From: Bacillota bacterium
Lineage (GTDB): Bacteria > Bacillota > Clostridia > Acetivibrionales > DTU013
NCBI GenBank assembly: GCA_023412665.1
Contig: JAEZCA010000070.1
Coordinates: forward strand, 1 to 15,326
Direction: 5' to 3'
DNA: 15,326 bases
The notes beneath the pieces are model-generated. The model had not been told where the DNA came from and ran no database searches. It saw only the letters and a program-made list of their open reading frames with translations. The position numbers and the translations under genes were made by a program. Shown piece by piece: positions 14,405 through 15,326 of the stretch (positions within the stretch are counted from its first letter, which is position 1; each line of letters begins with the position of its first letter).

Positions 14405-15326
14405 GTGATTTTAAGCGTGAGCCGCAGAACAGACATACTCGCTTTTTATTTGGAATGGTTTTTCAAGCGCCTTGACGAGGGAAATGTCTTTGTGCGCAAT
14501 CCTATGAATCACCGACAGGTCAGCAACGTTGAGCTGTCGCCCGCCGTCATTGACTGTATCGTGTTTTGGACTAAGGATCCCACTGCAATACTGGATAAAC
14601 TTGATCTCCTTTCTGATTATCATTACTATTTTCAGATAACATTAAATGATTATGGCAAAACGATTGAGCGAAATCTGACTCAGTCTGATAAAATCATAGA
14701 TTCATTTCAAAAGTTATCCGCCAGGATAGGCAGCAATAGAACCTTATGGCGCTATGATCCGATCATTTTGACAGATAAGATGGACATATCTTATCACTGC
14801 AGGCAGTTCGAGCGCCTTGCTAAAAGGCTTGAAGGATTTACGGAACGCTGTACTATCAGCTTTTTCGACAAGTATCTTAAAACAGAACGCAATATGCAAG
14901 GCCTAAACCAAAAGGAAGCCGACAGCTCAATAATGATGGATCTGGCAAAGCGCCTCAACGAAGTAGCTATGAAGCATAACATACGGATGTATTCGTGCTG
15001 TGAATGCATTGATCCGGGTGAAACAGGGGTGCAGCATGGGAGCTGTATTGACGGAAGCCTGATATCAGAAATCATCGGACAGCCACTAAAGGTCAAAAAC
15101 GATAAAAATCAGCGAAGTAACTGTGGCTGTATGGAAAGTGTGGATATAGGAGCTTACAATACCTGTGGCTTCGGCTGCAGATACTGCTATGCCAATTTCA
15201 GCGATGATTTTGTCAATAACAGCAGGCTCAGGCATGACGCTGATTCACCGATGCTCATTGGCAATGTGGAGCCGGGTGACAAGATCACAGTGAGGGATAT
15301 GAGATCACTGCTTCAGACAGACCAAG
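14405..15326 (+). CDS. DUF1848 family protein (3' end cut by window)
   Basis: 307 residues are visible with no stop before the window edge; full-length members are about this size, so little is missing. It begins at GTG 14405 with GGAGG (14391-14395) 9 nt upstream. The opening MILSVSRRTDILAFYLEWFF is the family hallmark, followed by VRNPMN, CIVFWTKDP, YYFQITLNDYG and WRYDPI. Cys198, Cys199 and Cys201 form one cluster, and Cys240 and Cys242 another. Cys254-x3-Cys258-x2-Cys261 (CGFGCRYCYAN) has the spacing of a radical-SAM iron-sulfur motif, here near the C-terminus. No reaction is established for the family as far as I know. The FmdB neighbour on the other strand is divergent and shares a 112-bp control region. 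Confidence 0.85.
   Translation, partial: MILSVSRRTDILAFYLEWFFKRLDEGNVFVRNPMNHRQVSNVELSPAVIDCIVFWTKDPTAILDKLDLLSDYHYYFQITLNDYGKTIERNLTQSDKIIDSFQKLSARIGSNRTLWRYDPIILTDKMDISYHCRQFERLAKRLEGFTERCTISFFDKYLKTERNMQGLNQKEADSSIMMDLAKRLNEVAMKHNIRMYSCCECIDPGETGVQHGSCIDGSLISEIIGQPLKVKNDKNQRSNCGCMESVDIGAYNTCGFGCRYCYANFSDDFVNNSRLRHDADSPMLIGNVEPGDKITVRDMRSLLQTDQ

Overview
The window looks like chromosomal DNA from an anaerobic, polysaccharide-degrading Firmicute, most likely a Clostridia member. A Paenibacillus-like host is possible but less favoured. The reasons are the moderate-to-low GC content, strong AGGAGG-type ribosome sites, GTG starts, a dockerin/cohesin/FIVAR protein, a YesM/YesN-type two-component pair, copper-amine-oxidase-like (stalk) repeats, and a DUF1848/FmdB gene pair. 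No rRNA, tRNA, CRISPR array, transposase or phage gene was seen.

Layout. Positions 1-180 hold the 3' end of an unrecognised gene, closed by an intrinsic terminator that overlaps its stop codon. Positions 540-4172 encode a 1210-residue secreted protein. It carries two tandem copies of an (E-set/CBM48-like + CE1 esterase + Ig-like) unit, then a cohesin-like module, a FIVAR-like helical module and a dockerin-like module. Positions 4527-7955 encode a CUT1-type sugar ABC importer: a lipoprotein binding protein and two permeases, with no ATPase gene. Positions 8106-11620 encode a YesM-like sensor kinase and a YesN-like AraC-type response regulator. Downstream are a lipoprotein (11819-12862) and a secreted protein with two stalk repeats (12981-13925), followed by a strong bidirectional terminator. 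A divergent pair closes the window: an FmdB-type zinc ribbon on the minus strand and a DUF1848 protein on the plus strand, cut by the window edge.

How it may work together (inference). The esterase would remove ester substituents (feruloyl or acetyl) from a plant glycan outside the cell. The binding protein and permeases would import the released oligosaccharides, using an ATPase encoded elsewhere. The kinase/regulator pair would sense the sugar and switch the locus on. Supporting this, the esterase and binding-protein genes are preceded by nearly the same 36-bp element (32 of 36 identical). It contains two GTAAAAAT direct repeats 20 bp apart, placed 29 bp before a TATAAT box with a poor -35 in both cases. 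This is what an AraC-family activator site should look like.

The points most worth following are that shared operator, the esterase that carries both halves of a cohesin/dockerin pair, its recent internal duplication with divergent active-site surroundings, and a strongly folded GC-rich element between the binding-protein and permease genes.
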